Assembly (NCBI GenBank): GCA_021371935.1
Contig: JAJFVF010000003.1
Location: forward strand, 42,118-106,117
Origin: a bacterium
Lineage (GTDB): Bacteria; Armatimonadota; UBA5829
Length of the DNA stretch: 64,000 bases
Direction: 5' to 3'
The notes below the pieces were generated by a model, which was given only the letters and a program-made list of their open reading frames with translations, was not told the origin of the DNA and ran no database searches. Shown in pieces: positions 16,251-25,184 of the stretch. How positions within the stretch are numbered: the first letter of the stretch is position 1; each line of letters opens with the position of its first letter. The position numbers were made by a program, and so were the translations under genes.

Positions 16251-17699
16251 ATGAAAACAAAAATTATGATATTACTGGCGGCAGTCGCCTTCATCACGAA
16301 TGCCTGTTATGCGCAGGTGCAGGACAGGATCGAGCTGCCGAAAACATGGCGCTTCAGCACCGATCCAACAGATATTGGCCTGAAGAACGGGTGGCAGAAG
16401 CCCGATTTCGATGCATCGGGCTGGCGAAATATTGATGTGCCCGGTGTCTGGGAAAATCAGGGGATCAACCAGCCGAATCCTAACTATCAATCGCTCGGGA
16501 CGCCAAAAGGTTATGACGGTTATGCGTGGTATCGGCTGAGCATGGTTATTCCAAGCGATTGGAAAAATAAAACTGTCTATCTTAACCTTGGAAAAATAGA
16601 CGATCATGATTGGACATATTTCAATGGCTCGCTTATAGGTCAGATGAGCACTCGAAATGATGCCGTTCTGTTCGTCAGGTCCTATCAAGTGCCTGCGGAG
16701 ATGATTAAATATGGTGAATCCAATCTCATTGCGGTGCGGGTTCTCGATTTTGGAGGATGGGGAGGAATAATTGAAGGTCCAGTTACCATTACCACCGGCA
16801 GCCCGGAGACTGCAACAAACAGCGCCTCCAGTTCACAGACCGAAGTCCAGGATAGAGTGCAGGTTACCGGCAATGTTACCGTGGGACCCGGTGAGACCGT
16901 AGGGGATGCGGTTGCGGTAATGGGCAATGTGACTGTAAAGGGTCATGTTACCGGTGAAGCCACGGCTGTTATGGGCAATATAGTTGTAGAAAACGGTGGA
17001 GTCGTTGACGGAAATGCCACAACCGTCTGCGGGCAAGTGATTCAAAAAAATGGAGGCAAAATTAAAGGCCAGACGACATCCGTCGGTGGATGGAAAGGTA
17101 TATCTGGTATTCCTTGGGGATGGGCCGGTTTCGGCTGGATATTTGGGTTATGGGGAGATTTAGCGTATGCGCTGGTTATGGCCGTGCTGGCTGCACTGGT
17201 GGTCGCTCTGTTCCCGGCAAGAATGGAAACTGTGGCCGGCACTCTGCTCGAACAGCCCGGAAGATCCGCTTTGTTTGGGATCGTAAGCGGTCTTCTGATA
17301 GTGCCTGTAACAATGCTGCTGATCCTCACCATTATAGGAATCCCACTGGTGCCTTTGGAAATATTGCTGATAATAATCGCCTTTATTGTAGGGCAAATAT
17401 GCGCAGGTCTGGCGGTGGGAAACAGAATAATATCTGCAATAAACAAACCGCCGCTGCCGTCCGTTCTGGCTGCCGCTATCGGTATGCTGGTGCTGGGAAT
17501 CGTAAAGATGATGCCGTTTATCGGCGGACTGCTGGTATTCGCAATGTATGTGCTTGCGTTCGGAGCAGTCATTATTACCGGCTTCGGCACCCACAAGAAC
17601 TGGTTCGGAAACAGGTTCCATAAACATGGACCCCCTCCGGCTCAGACACCCATGCCATCAAGCGAACCGGCAAACAACACAGAAACCCCTTGTGATTGA
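16251..17699 (+). CDS. Membrane protein fusing a sugar-binding-like jelly roll, bactofilin-like repeats and a TM domain
   Basis: 482 residues, GGGAGGG before the ATG, 19 bases after the anti-sigma gene. A signal peptide (1-21) leads into a jelly roll like the first domain of GH2 enzymes (PDFDASGWRNIDVPGVWENQG; NKTVYLNLGKIDDHDWTYFNG). Residues about 200-275 are short repeats of the kind V.GNVTV..G..V.G.AVAVMGNV, as in polymer-forming bactofilin-like proteins. The C-terminal 170 residues have four or more membrane segments. This order suggests an envelope-stress effector, controlled by the ECF pair. The exact role is unknown. Confidence 0.72.
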   Translation: MKTKIMILLAAVAFITNACYAQVQDRIELPKTWRFSTDPTDIGLKNGWQKPDFDASGWRNIDVPGVWENQGINQPNPNYQSLGTPKGYDGYAWYRLSMVIPSDWKNKTVYLNLGKIDDHDWTYFNGSLIGQMSTRNDAVLFVRSYQVPAEMIKYGESNLIAVRVLDFGGWGGIIEGPVTITTGSPETATNSASSSQTEVQDRVQVTGNVTVGPGETVGDAVAVMGNVTVKGHVTGEATAVMGNIVVENGGVVDGNATTVCGQVIQKNGGKIKGQTTSVGGWKGISGIPWGWAGFGWIFGLWGDLAYALVMAVLAALVVALFPARMETVAGTLLEQPGRSALFGIVSGLLIVPVTMLLILTIIGIPLVPLEILLIIIAFIVGQICAGLAVGNRIISAINKPPLPSVLAAAIGMLVLGIVKMMPFIGGLLVFAMYVLAFGAVIITGFGTHKNWFGNRFHKHGPPPAQTPMPSSEPANNTETPCD

Positions 17700-17747
17700 G
17701 TATTTTAGATTGATTATTGAGTATTTTATTGGGAATTGGGGATTGGC

Positions 17748-17778
17748 GTTCGGGCTGGATCGGATATCCAGCCCGAAC
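17748..17778. repeat. GATCGGATATC hairpin, copy 1
   Basis: Perfect 13-base arms GTTCGGGCTGGAT / ATCCAGCCCGAAC with loop CGGAT. Related hairpins lie at 24102-24130 and 29273-29300. AT-rich TTGAGTATT repeats precede it at 17695-17735. Confidence 0.8.
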
Positions 17779-17832
17779 TGATATTTGGCACCTACAGAGT
17801 CATCTATGACAATGAACGTCCATCGCTAAAAT

Positions 17833-18759
17833 TTATACCACAAACCCCACTCTTCGTCCTGTCTCAGAGCAAAGCTCGCCAGCAATCTCCGCAGCAACCC
17901 CGGCATTGTTCTTTAGCAGAGCTATATTGGCCTTTATAGACTCGCCATTGGTAAGCTCCCCTACTCTGCCGAGCAGATATGGTGTAAGCTCCTTGCCTTT
18001 GATCCCCTTCTCAGCCGCTTCAGCAACAGCTTTATCGATATGCTCGGCTGCAGATACTTCGTCAGACTTGGGCACAGGCACTGCTACTATCGTCGCGGAA
18101 CGCGTACCTAATGCGCTGCCTGAAAGCTCCAATATCTTGATTAACTCGCATGCATCATCGACCCTCGGAATGGATATGCCCGTGGAAGACGAATAAAATG
18201 CGGGCAGTTCAGATGTCTGATAGCCATATATGGGCACGCAGTGTGTCTCCAGCCATTCGACAGTGGCAGCAATATCCAACACTGCTTTTGGTCCTGAACA
18301 TACGACTATGACAGGCGTCCGTATCATCTCCCAAAGGTCGGCGGATATATCGAATGTCTCAGATGCGCCGCAGTGGACTCCTCCGATTCCGCCGGTGGAC
18401 ATAACGGCAATGCCCGCCGTGGAAGCTATGCGCATGGTGGCTGAGACTGTTGTGCCACCGTCTATCTTTTTCGCTAGCGCGTAGGGTATATCTCGAACGG
18501 CTATCTTGGCGGCGCCGCCATCGCCTAGTTTCTTGATCTCCTCTTCAGTAAGACCGACCCTCAGCTTGCCGTCAATCACTCCGATTGTGGCTGGGACTGC
18601 TCCGGCATCCTTTACAGTCTGTTCAATGGCCAGGGCTGTCTCGACATTGACGGGCGACGGAAGCCCCTGTGTGATAACGGAAGATTCCAGCGCGACCACG
18701 GGCTTATCAGTGTTCAGTGCACTGGCAATTTCATGAGATATGTCAAGCGGGTTTTGCAT
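17833..18759 (-). CDS. psuG: Pseudouridine-5'-phosphate glycosidase
   Basis: Cleaves pseudouridine 5'-phosphate to uracil and ribose 5-phosphate, salvaging pseudouridine from RNA turnover. 308 residues, full length. Family signatures are VALESSVITQGLPSPVN near the N-terminus, a conserved STGGIGGVHCG glycine-rich segment and YQTSELPAFYSSSTG. The usual partner kinase PsuK is absent from the immediate neighbourhood; the gene is alone between two repeat-containing gaps. Confidence 0.93.
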   Translation of the reverse strand: MQNPLDISHEIASALNTDKPVVALESSVITQGLPSPVNVETALAIEQTVKDAGAVPATIGVIDGKLRVGLTEEEIKKLGDGGAAKIAVRDIPYALAKKIDGGTTVSATMRIASTAGIAVMSTGGIGGVHCGASETFDISADLWEMIRTPVIVVCSGPKAVLDIAATVEWLETHCVPIYGYQTSELPAFYSSSTGISIPRVDDACELIKILELSGSALGTRSATIVAVPVPKSDEVSAAEHIDKAVAEAAEKGIKGKELTPYLLGRVGELTNGESIKANIALLKNNAGVAAEIAGELCSETGRRVGFVV

Positions 18760-19106
18760 TTACGCCTCCATTGCGTCTTTGTTAAATTATAGGCGTCCAG
18801 TGGTAATATGTGCAATTGATAACCATGGAATTTTCGGCTCAGCAGGAGCTTCGCCCTCCCTTGTAATAGCTTACCATAGTGAGCATGCTGAGCACCGTCG
18901 AAGCGCGCGGGTAAATTTTGCCCTTAATTATACATACCCGCATCCTTCGACAAAGCTCAGGATGCTTGGGTTCTACCAGGACACCAGGTTCTATCAGAAT
19001 GCTGTGATGCTCAAAAAGAGTGAACAGTAATTATTATTCAACTTGAGAAACTCTCCTCCGGCGTGATACAATCGCGCCAACAAAGCACAAACAATTGGAG
19101 GCACAT
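18760..19106. other. Intergenic gap with dispersed repeats
   Basis: Holds copy 2 of the GGCTC...CCTCCC repeat at 18836-18860. It also holds an imperfect inverted repeat at about 18880-18975, in which GAGCATGCTGAGCACCGTCGA pairs with TTCGACAAAGCTCAGGATGC. No reading frame with a plausible start was found. The GH94 ribosome-binding site is at 19097-19101. Confidence 0.55.
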
Positions 19107-21533
19107 ATGGCTCTTGATAAATATGGATACTTTCTGGACAAAGAGAGAGAATTCGTTATAACCCGACCCGACACACCAGCGCCATGGGTCAACTATATGG
19201 GCAACGGACGCTATTTCGGCCTGATATCCAACACGGGCGGAGGATTCAGCTATTGGCTGGACCCAAGAGACAGCCGGATCACACGGTTTAGATACAACTG
19301 TCTGCCATGGGACCGTCCCGGCAGATATATATACCTCAAAGACATGGAAGACAATTACTGGAGCCTGTCGTGGCAGCCGACCGCTCATAAGCCCGATGAA
19401 TATGAGTGCCGGGTCGGCATGGGATATGAGACTATCAAGATGCTGTATCGCAATGTGCGAAGTGAGGTCACATACTCCGTGCCCCTGGATGATGACCTAG
19501 AAATATGGCTGGTGAAGGTAAAGAATGAGGATATCGATCCCAAGCGCCTGGCTGTGACATCATACGTTGAGCTTTGTTTGGGTCATGCGCTGGTCGATCT
19601 CATAAACCAGCCCAACGATCAGCACTTTAATATCGTAAACTTCAACCGCGAAGACAACGCAATATACGCCACAAAAAACTATTGGGTGACGCACAAAGGA
19701 GTCTCTGTCGAGCAGCCAAATGAGGCGTGGGACCGCTACGTGTTTTTTACCAGTGACTTGAATGTGGAAAGCTGGGACGGCTCAAAAGACGCATTCATCG
19801 GACCATGGAGAAGCGAGCAGGACCCTGTTGGAGTCGAGAACGGCCTGCTATCCGACACAAATATCACCGCTGGTGATGCATGTGCCGCCCTGCAGGGCGA
19901 GATTCTGCTGGAGCCCGGTCAGGAAGTCGAGTTCGTGGTGCTGATGGGATGTGTGGGGGCTGAGGGATATCGAGAGAGATCGATTCCACTGATGGCAAAA
20001 TACCGCTCACCTGAGGCGGCACATGCCGCGCTTGCAAAAGTGAAGGCGTACTGGGAGAAATATTTATCGTCGGCAATCGCCCAGACACCGGATGCGGATA
20101 TGAACCGTATGATAAACATATGGGGCAAACGCCAGTCGTGGGTCACTTTCAACTGCAACCGGAACGCGGGTTACTATCACGGTGGGCTGCTGTATGGAGT
20201 CGGGATGCGCGACCAGTGTCAGGATATGATGGGTCCTATCATCAGCGACCCGAATGCTGTTGCCGACAGGCTCCTGGAAGTGCTGACGCATCAGTTCCAA
20301 AACGGCAGCACCTTGCATAACTACTTCAAACTAACCGGCCATGGCGAGAGGACCGGTCACTCGGATACTCCGCTCTGGATACCGCTGGCTGTAATCAACT
20401 ACTTGAAAGAGACTGAAGACTTCGACTTTTTGACAAACGTCGTGCCTTTCCAGGATGGCGGTGAGGCTGACGTGCTCGACCATGTGATCCGCGCATGCGA
20501 CTTTGTGTTGAGTCAACTCACCGAAGACCACCTGCCCAAGTTCGGACCGGGTGACTGGAACGATACGCTGGACTATGTGGGACGAAAAGGCAAGGGTGAA
20601 AGCGTATGGGTGGCGCACTTCCTGTGCTATATATTGCGAGAGACTGCCGAGATGCTCGACAATATCCTGCAAAAGATCACCTGCCCCGGCACTAACTATA
20701 TATCAGATACTGCAGCAAGATTCCGCAGGGAATATGACCTTGTCAAAAACGCGATCAATGAAAAATGCTGGGATGGCAGTTGGTATATCCGCGGAATTCG
20801 TGATGATGGAGATGTCATCGGATCGAGCAAAAACACCGAGGGCAAAATATTCACGAATGCCCAGAGTTGGGCTGTGATTTCCGGTGTTGCGGACCAAACA
20901 AGAGGAAAACTGGCGCTGGACTCCGCTGACCAACTGTGTATAACTTTGAGGGGGCCAAAGATTTTATCCCCAAGTTATACACAGCTTGATGGAGGTATAG
21001 GTTTGGCTACAAGATGTGTTCCCGGCAAGAAAGAAAACGGCTCAATCTTTAACCATGTCGCCGCATGGGCAATCCTGGGAAACCTGGTCCTCGGCAACGG
21101 TAATAGAGCGTATGACTATTACAGAAAAACTTTGCCAATGGTCCAGGCGCATGATCCTGATGTGTATAAGATGGAGCCTTATGTTTATGCAGAGTACGTC
21201 ACCAGCAACGATCACCCCACTTTCGGGCAGGCCAGCCACTCATGGCTTACAGGCTCGGGAGTGTGGATGTTCAGAGACGCGCTGGACTATATCCTCGGCG
21301 TCCGACCGACATATGACGGCCTGATTATAGACCCATGCATCCCCGACAAATGGGACGGGTTCAAAGTGACGCGAAAATTCAGAGGCGCGACATATGATAT
21401 AGAGGTCAAGAACCCCAAGCATGTGCAGAAGGGTGTAGAAAGGCTGGAGATGGACGGCCAAATAATAGATGGGCAGGTTTTGCCGCAGATTGAGAAAGGG
21501 CGCATGGCGAAGGTCGTGTGTGTGATGGGCTAG
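19107..21533 (+). CDS. GH94 family glycoside phosphorylase
   Basis: Reversible phosphorolysis of a beta-linked disaccharide to a sugar 1-phosphate plus sugar. 808 residues, GGAGG five bases before the ATG at 19107. The N-terminal beta-sandwich starts with NGRYFGLISNTGGGFSYW. The catalytic barrel holds GMRDQCQDMMG, GDWND at 482-486 (with the conserved catalytic acid Asp) and QASHSWLTGSGVWMF near the phosphate site. Cellobiose is the commonest substrate, but chitobiose and laminaribiose enzymes share these motifs. No signal peptide, so it acts in the cytoplasm. The Nudix gene follows by one base. Confidence 0.88.
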   Translation: MALDKYGYFLDKEREFVITRPDTPAPWVNYMGNGRYFGLISNTGGGFSYWLDPRDSRITRFRYNCLPWDRPGRYIYLKDMEDNYWSLSWQPTAHKPDEYECRVGMGYETIKMLYRNVRSEVTYSVPLDDDLEIWLVKVKNEDIDPKRLAVTSYVELCLGHALVDLINQPNDQHFNIVNFNREDNAIYATKNYWVTHKGVSVEQPNEAWDRYVFFTSDLNVESWDGSKDAFIGPWRSEQDPVGVENGLLSDTNITAGDACAALQGEILLEPGQEVEFVVLMGCVGAEGYRERSIPLMAKYRSPEAAHAALAKVKAYWEKYLSSAIAQTPDADMNRMINIWGKRQSWVTFNCNRNAGYYHGGLLYGVGMRDQCQDMMGPIISDPNAVADRLLEVLTHQFQNGSTLHNYFKLTGHGERTGHSDTPLWIPLAVINYLKETEDFDFLTNVVPFQDGGEADVLDHVIRACDFVLSQLTEDHLPKFGPGDWNDTLDYVGRKGKGESVWVAHFLCYILRETAEMLDNILQKITCPGTNYISDTAARFRREYDLVKNAINEKCWDGSWYIRGIRDDGDVIGSSKNTEGKIFTNAQSWAVISGVADQTRGKLALDSADQLCITLRGPKILSPSYTQLDGGIGLATRCVPGKKENGSIFNHVAAWAILGNLVLGNGNRAYDYYRKTLPMVQAHDPDVYKMEPYVYAEYVTSNDHPTFGQASHSWLTGSGVWMFRDALDYILGVRPTYDGLIIDPCIPDKWDGFKVTRKFRGATYDIEVKNPKHVQKGVERLEMDGQIIDGQVLPQIEKGRMAKVVCVMG

Positions 21534-21534
21534 G

Positions 21535-21990
21535 ATGTATCTTAGGAATTCGGCTAAAGCAGTTATAGTAAAAGACGACAAAATTTTATGTATAAAATGC
21601 AAAGACGACTGGAGATTTTTTTATCTCCTGCCGGGTGGAGGACAGGAACCCGGAGAAACCCTGCCTGATGCCGTTCGTCGTGAGTCTCGTGAGGAAGTTG
21701 GGGCGGATGTGGTTGTTCATGATCTCATTTTCGTAAGAGACTACATAAGCGCTAATCACGAATTCGCAGAATATGAATCGGAAGTCCACCAGGTCGAGCT
21801 GATGTTTAGTTGTGAGCTTGCCGATGGCAGCAAACAGGAGTTTGGTGATTTGCCTGACAAAGATCAGATTGGCATTGAGTGGCTCGATCTCGACGAGTTG
21901 GAAAGCTATAGACTATATCCTATGGCACTCAGACCTTTTCTGATAGATAGAAAATTCGACTGCACAACATATATTGGGGATGTCAACTGA
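21535..21990 (+). CDS. Nudix hydrolase
   Basis: 151 residues with a complete Nudix box at 35-57 (G35, E41, then RESREEVGA), so it should be active on a nucleoside diphosphate-linked compound. The substrate is unknown. It starts one base after the GH94 stop and has no separate promoter space, so the two are co-transcribed. That context could mean cleanup of a nucleotide sugar, which is an inference. Confidence 0.88.
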   Translation: MYLRNSAKAVIVKDDKILCIKCKDDWRFFYLLPGGGQEPGETLPDAVRRESREEVGADVVVHDLIFVRDYISANHEFAEYESEVHQVELMFSCELADGSKQEFGDLPDKDQIGIEWLDLDELESYRLYPMALRPFLIDRKFDCTTYIGDVN

Positions 21991-22119
21991 AGCAGGGATG
22001 TACGGCAAGCATGGTTAACTTGAATGATGGTGAGAGTGCTGTCCTGCCATAACACAGTGATAACACAATTTGCAATAAAGCTTACCGGCACCTGAACAAA
22101 AAGTGTTCTGGAGAACAAT

Positions 22120-24051
22120 ATGTATATACTGGATATGGAACAAGTCACTCCACAAAATTGGAATTATAACGTCAGTTCGCAGCTTAGAACACACGTCTAT
22201 TGTCGTGAAGAAGCAGCCCTTGCCATGGGAGACGCAGCCAGGGATGCAATTGAAAATATCCAGCAGCTCGACGCCAGGCGCACTGAATTTCGCGCAAGGC
22301 TTATTGAAAACCTGGGCGGGCTTCCTCCGAGTGATACGCCGCTCAATGCACGCATTGTCGGCAAAGTCGACTGCGACGGGTTCACTATAGAAAAAGTGAT
22401 CTTTGAATCACGTCCGGGAGCATTTGTCACTGCAAATCTGTACATACCGAACGGCATCACTTCTCCGAGAGGAACAGTCCTGTTTCTGAGCGGTCACTCA
22501 CCACAAGCCAAACAATTTCCTCCATATCAAACGGTGTGCCAATGCCTGGTCAAGGCCGGGTTGATTGTAATGTCGCAGGACCCGGTAGGACAGGGTGAGC
22601 GGTTCGGCTATTATGAGCAATCGCTTCGCCGCTGCACCGTGGGATGCGGGACCACTGAGCATGATTATGTGGGTTGGCAGTGCCTCGGCCTGGGAGATTG
22701 TATCGCAAGATACTTCATCCACGACGCCATGCGTGGAATAGATTATCTACTGACCCGCCCTGAAGTCGATGCGGCGCATATCGGAGTCACGGGCTGCTCC
22801 GGCGGAGGTACACAGACAGGCCTTATGATGATCTGCGATCAGCGCATAGCAGCGGCTGCTCCCACAACATATATCACAAACCGCAGGACGTATATGCACG
22901 CCGGATTGGGACAGGACCAGGAGCAGATATGGCCGGGGCTGACTGCTCTCGGGTTCGATCATGAGGACGTTGTGATGATGATGGCTCCCAGGCCGGTGCA
23001 GGTCCAGGCAGTGACCTATGATTTCAACCCTATAGAAGGCACCCGCCGCACAGTGACCAGGTGCAAACGGTTCTGGGAGATGTACGGCAAGGCAGACTGC
23101 CTGTCACTTGTCGAGGACGATTCGGTACATATGTATACCAGACCGTTGGCAAATGCCGCTGCAAGGTTCTTTGCACATCACCTGCTTGGCCGGGATTGCA
23201 CTCCTGAGGACTACGATATTAATATTCTTGAACCGAACCAGATCTGGTGCACCAAGTCGGGACAGGTGAGAGGCGAAATAACGGACGCGCGCTTCGTGTA
23301 TGATGAAAACCAAGATCGACTGGCTCGACTGAAATCAGAATCCAATAATCTCAACAAAGAACACGCATTGGCATGGCTCAAAGACAAGGTAATCGACTGC
23401 CGGCAGAAGTGCGACCTCAACCCCAGATTCTATTTCACAGAACACATCTCAGAGCTTGAGGTGAAGGGCTGTTTCTGGTGGTCGCAGCCGGATATCATAG
23501 GTTTCGGGCTGTGTTTCAGAGATTTTGCCCATGCGGATGAGAGTCTGCCGGTTACCATAGCTCTATGGGACGAGGGCTCCAACAACCTGCGCTGGCATAT
23601 AGACTGGATTCGCAAAACATGTGCTCAAGGCAGAGCCGTCCTGGTGTTGAATGTCACCGGAATGGGTGCGATCAAGTCTGATGCGTTGAACACACGACTA
23701 CTGCAGGCAACATTCGCTACCATTCACAAGCTCACCACTGAACTTATACGGCTTGGTGACAGTCTGGCGGCTATACGTATATACGACATCCTCAGAGCAC
23801 TGGATGTAATCGGTATCTGGCCGAATCTGCAGGCTGATGACATTCGCATCTATACACATGGTCGATATGACATCTATGCCCGGATTGCGTCCGCTCTGGA
23901 CAAACGGATCGGCGGCATCGAATCCATAGACGGGATGGGAAGCTATGCTGACTGGGTAGGCTCGCGCTACTATAATGAACACGACATCGCCGGATTCGTG
24001 ATGCCGGGGATACTGCGGAACGTAGACGAAAGTGTGCTTGCCTCAGGATAA
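22120..24051 (+). CDS. Two-domain alpha/beta hydrolase (acetylxylan-esterase-like), second domain degenerate
   Basis: 643 residues, ATG preceded by GGAGA. No signal peptide. The N-terminal hydrolase has the nucleophile elbow GCSGGG with S227 and a probable catalytic H337 in DDSVHMYTRP; ANLYIPNG and QDPVGQGERFGYY resemble carbohydrate acetyl esterases. Residues about 410-640 repeat the hydrolase layout (SLAAIRIYDILRALDVI) but the elbow position reads IYTHGRYDIY without a serine. The second half is therefore probably non-catalytic. Likely removes acyl groups from sugars; the substrate is not shown. Confidence 0.75.
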   Translation: MYILDMEQVTPQNWNYNVSSQLRTHVYCREEAALAMGDAARDAIENIQQLDARRTEFRARLIENLGGLPPSDTPLNARIVGKVDCDGFTIEKVIFESRPGAFVTANLYIPNGITSPRGTVLFLSGHSPQAKQFPPYQTVCQCLVKAGLIVMSQDPVGQGERFGYYEQSLRRCTVGCGTTEHDYVGWQCLGLGDCIARYFIHDAMRGIDYLLTRPEVDAAHIGVTGCSGGGTQTGLMMICDQRIAAAAPTTYITNRRTYMHAGLGQDQEQIWPGLTALGFDHEDVVMMMAPRPVQVQAVTYDFNPIEGTRRTVTRCKRFWEMYGKADCLSLVEDDSVHMYTRPLANAAARFFAHHLLGRDCTPEDYDINILEPNQIWCTKSGQVRGEITDARFVYDENQDRLARLKSESNNLNKEHALAWLKDKVIDCRQKCDLNPRFYFTEHISELEVKGCFWWSQPDIIGFGLCFRDFAHADESLPVTIALWDEGSNNLRWHIDWIRKTCAQGRAVLVLNVTGMGAIKSDALNTRLLQATFATIHKLTTELIRLGDSLAAIRIYDILRALDVIGIWPNLQADDIRIYTHGRYDIYARIASALDKRIGGIESIDGMGSYADWVGSRYYNEHDIAGFVMPGILRNVDESVLASG

Positions 24052-24101
24052 AACCCAGATGCATTCTGGAGTTACCGAATCCTGGAATCGTTAAATTCTG
24101 T

Positions 24102-24130
24102 TTCGGGTGCGATCGGATATCGCACCCGAA
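24102..24130. repeat. GATCGGATATC hairpin, copy 2
   Basis: Perfect 12-base arms TTCGGGTGCGAT / ATCGCACCCGAA around CGGAT, about 50 bases past the esterase stop and between convergent genes. Confidence 0.8.
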
Positions 24131-24163
24131 CATAGGATAAACACATGGATATGCGTCCGAACC

Positions 24164-24883
24164 TTAGCTCAGAATTTTCTTGATCGATAGAGCGTTCTCT
24201 ACCGCATAGCCCATGTAGTCGTTGTTGAAGTAGATATACACGTCACCATTCTTGAGGAAATTCTCTATGTAGCGGGCGCAGGAGTTCAGATGACCCTGAG
24301 TGTATTTGCCGTGTGTCGCCTCGCCGCCCGAATGCATGCGGATATATGTAAAGTCACATGTAGTCTTCATATGCTGCGGCAGACCTGGGGCGTCCATTAT
24401 GCAATACGCAACATGATAATTTGCCAGCATAGACCACAGCAGATCGTTGTGCCATGACTCATCCCTGAACTCGAAGACATGGCGGACGTCTTTGGGCAAG
24501 ATTTGCAGAAAATTCTCCAGTCGATCCAGGTCTAAGTGCCAGTTGGGTGGAAACTGATAGAGGATCGGTCCCCGCTTATCGCCAAGACCCGCGGAATGCG
24601 TCAGGAGCCTCTCGAGAGGCTCTTCCGGCTCCTTGAGGCGCTTTATATGTGTCAGATATCGGCTGGCCTTTACGGCGAATGTAAAGCCGTCGCGTGTCTG
24701 AACCCGCCATTTCTCAAAGGTAGATATCTCGGGGAGTCTGTAAAACGAATTATTTATCTCGACAGTATCGAACACGCTTGAATAATACTCCAACCACCTG
24801 CTCTGCGGCAGGTCATCGGGGTAGAACCTACCTCGCCAGTCACTGTAATTCCAGCCGCTGGTTCCACAGTATAGTCGAGACAT
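24164..24883 (-). CDS. DUF72 domain-containing protein
   Basis: 239 residues from the ATG at 24883. A typical DUF72 TIM-barrel: YCGTSGWNYSDWRGRFYP at the start, FDTVEINNSFYRLP, FTFAVKASRYLTHIKRL, YQFPPNWHLDLDRLENFL and VYIYFNNDYMGYAVENA at the end. Molecular function of the family is not established. The later ATG was chosen because it matches the usual family start. It stands alone and has REP-like and inverted repeats just upstream. Confidence 0.9.
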   Translation of the reverse strand: MSRLYCGTSGWNYSDWRGRFYPDDLPQSRWLEYYSSVFDTVEINNSFYRLPEISTFEKWRVQTRDGFTFAVKASRYLTHIKRLKEPEEPLERLLTHSAGLGDKRGPILYQFPPNWHLDLDRLENFLQILPKDVRHVFEFRDESWHNDLLWSMLANYHVAYCIMDAPGLPQHMKTTCDFTYIRMHSGGEATHGKYTQGHLNSCARYIENFLKNGDVYIYFNNDYMGYAVENALSIKKILS

Positions 24884-24898
24884 TATCACTTCGCCAAC

Positions 24899-24934
24899 TT
24901 TCGTCCAGGGTAAGAATCCCCAGAACGATCTGGG
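24899..24934. repeat. REP-related element, copy D
   Basis: Contains AGGGTAAGAATCCCC followed by ATCTGGGATCAA; the same order is seen in the reverse complement of 6830-6871 near the RAYT. Confidence 0.6.
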
Positions 24935-24947
24935 ATCAACGATTTTT

Positions 24948-25003
24948 ATCACGAAAACACGAAAACTAAATCTCTTGTTCCGGACCTTTCGTGTTTTTGT
25001 GAT
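24948..25003. repeat. ATCACGAAAACACGAAA inverted repeat, copy 1
   Basis: Arms ATCACGAAAACACGAAA and TTTCGTGTTTTTGTGAT. The right arm covers the 3' end of the DUF951 gene. A second copy lies at 45809-45878. Confidence 0.75.
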
Positions 25004-25184
25004 TGGAACTATCCGGCAGCTTTATGCTTTTTACCCGCTTATTGAAATATGCGCGCTCCAACATGACCCTATGCCCGCATTTGAGGCATTTTATTCCGAT
25101 ATCAGCCCCGACTCTCACAATCTCCCACTCATATGAACCGCAGGCATGAGGCTTACGCATAGTGGCTATATCCCCAACGTTCAT
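24966..25184 (-). CDS. DUF951 family protein
   Basis: 72 residues. The core VGDIATMRKPHACGSYEWEI, then VRVGADIGIKCLKCGHRVML is the DUF951 signature with its four cysteines arranged as a likely metal or nucleic-acid site; function unknown. The ATG at 25184 was chosen because it overlaps the rluD stop as ATGA, indicating translational coupling. The last 18 or so residues are encoded inside an inverted repeat and look foreign to the family, which usually ends near KRVKKI. Confidence 0.85.
   Translation of the reverse strand: MNVGDIATMRKPHACGSYEWEIVRVGADIGIKCLKCGHRVMLERAYFNKRVKSIKLPDSSNHKNTKGPEQEI

Noticed and set aside
17042..17596. 184-residue minus-strand frame opposite the bactofilin-like gene
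   Set aside because: Composition rich in Pro/Ile/Thr typical of an antisense shadow; no RBS and the plus-strand gene has clear domains.
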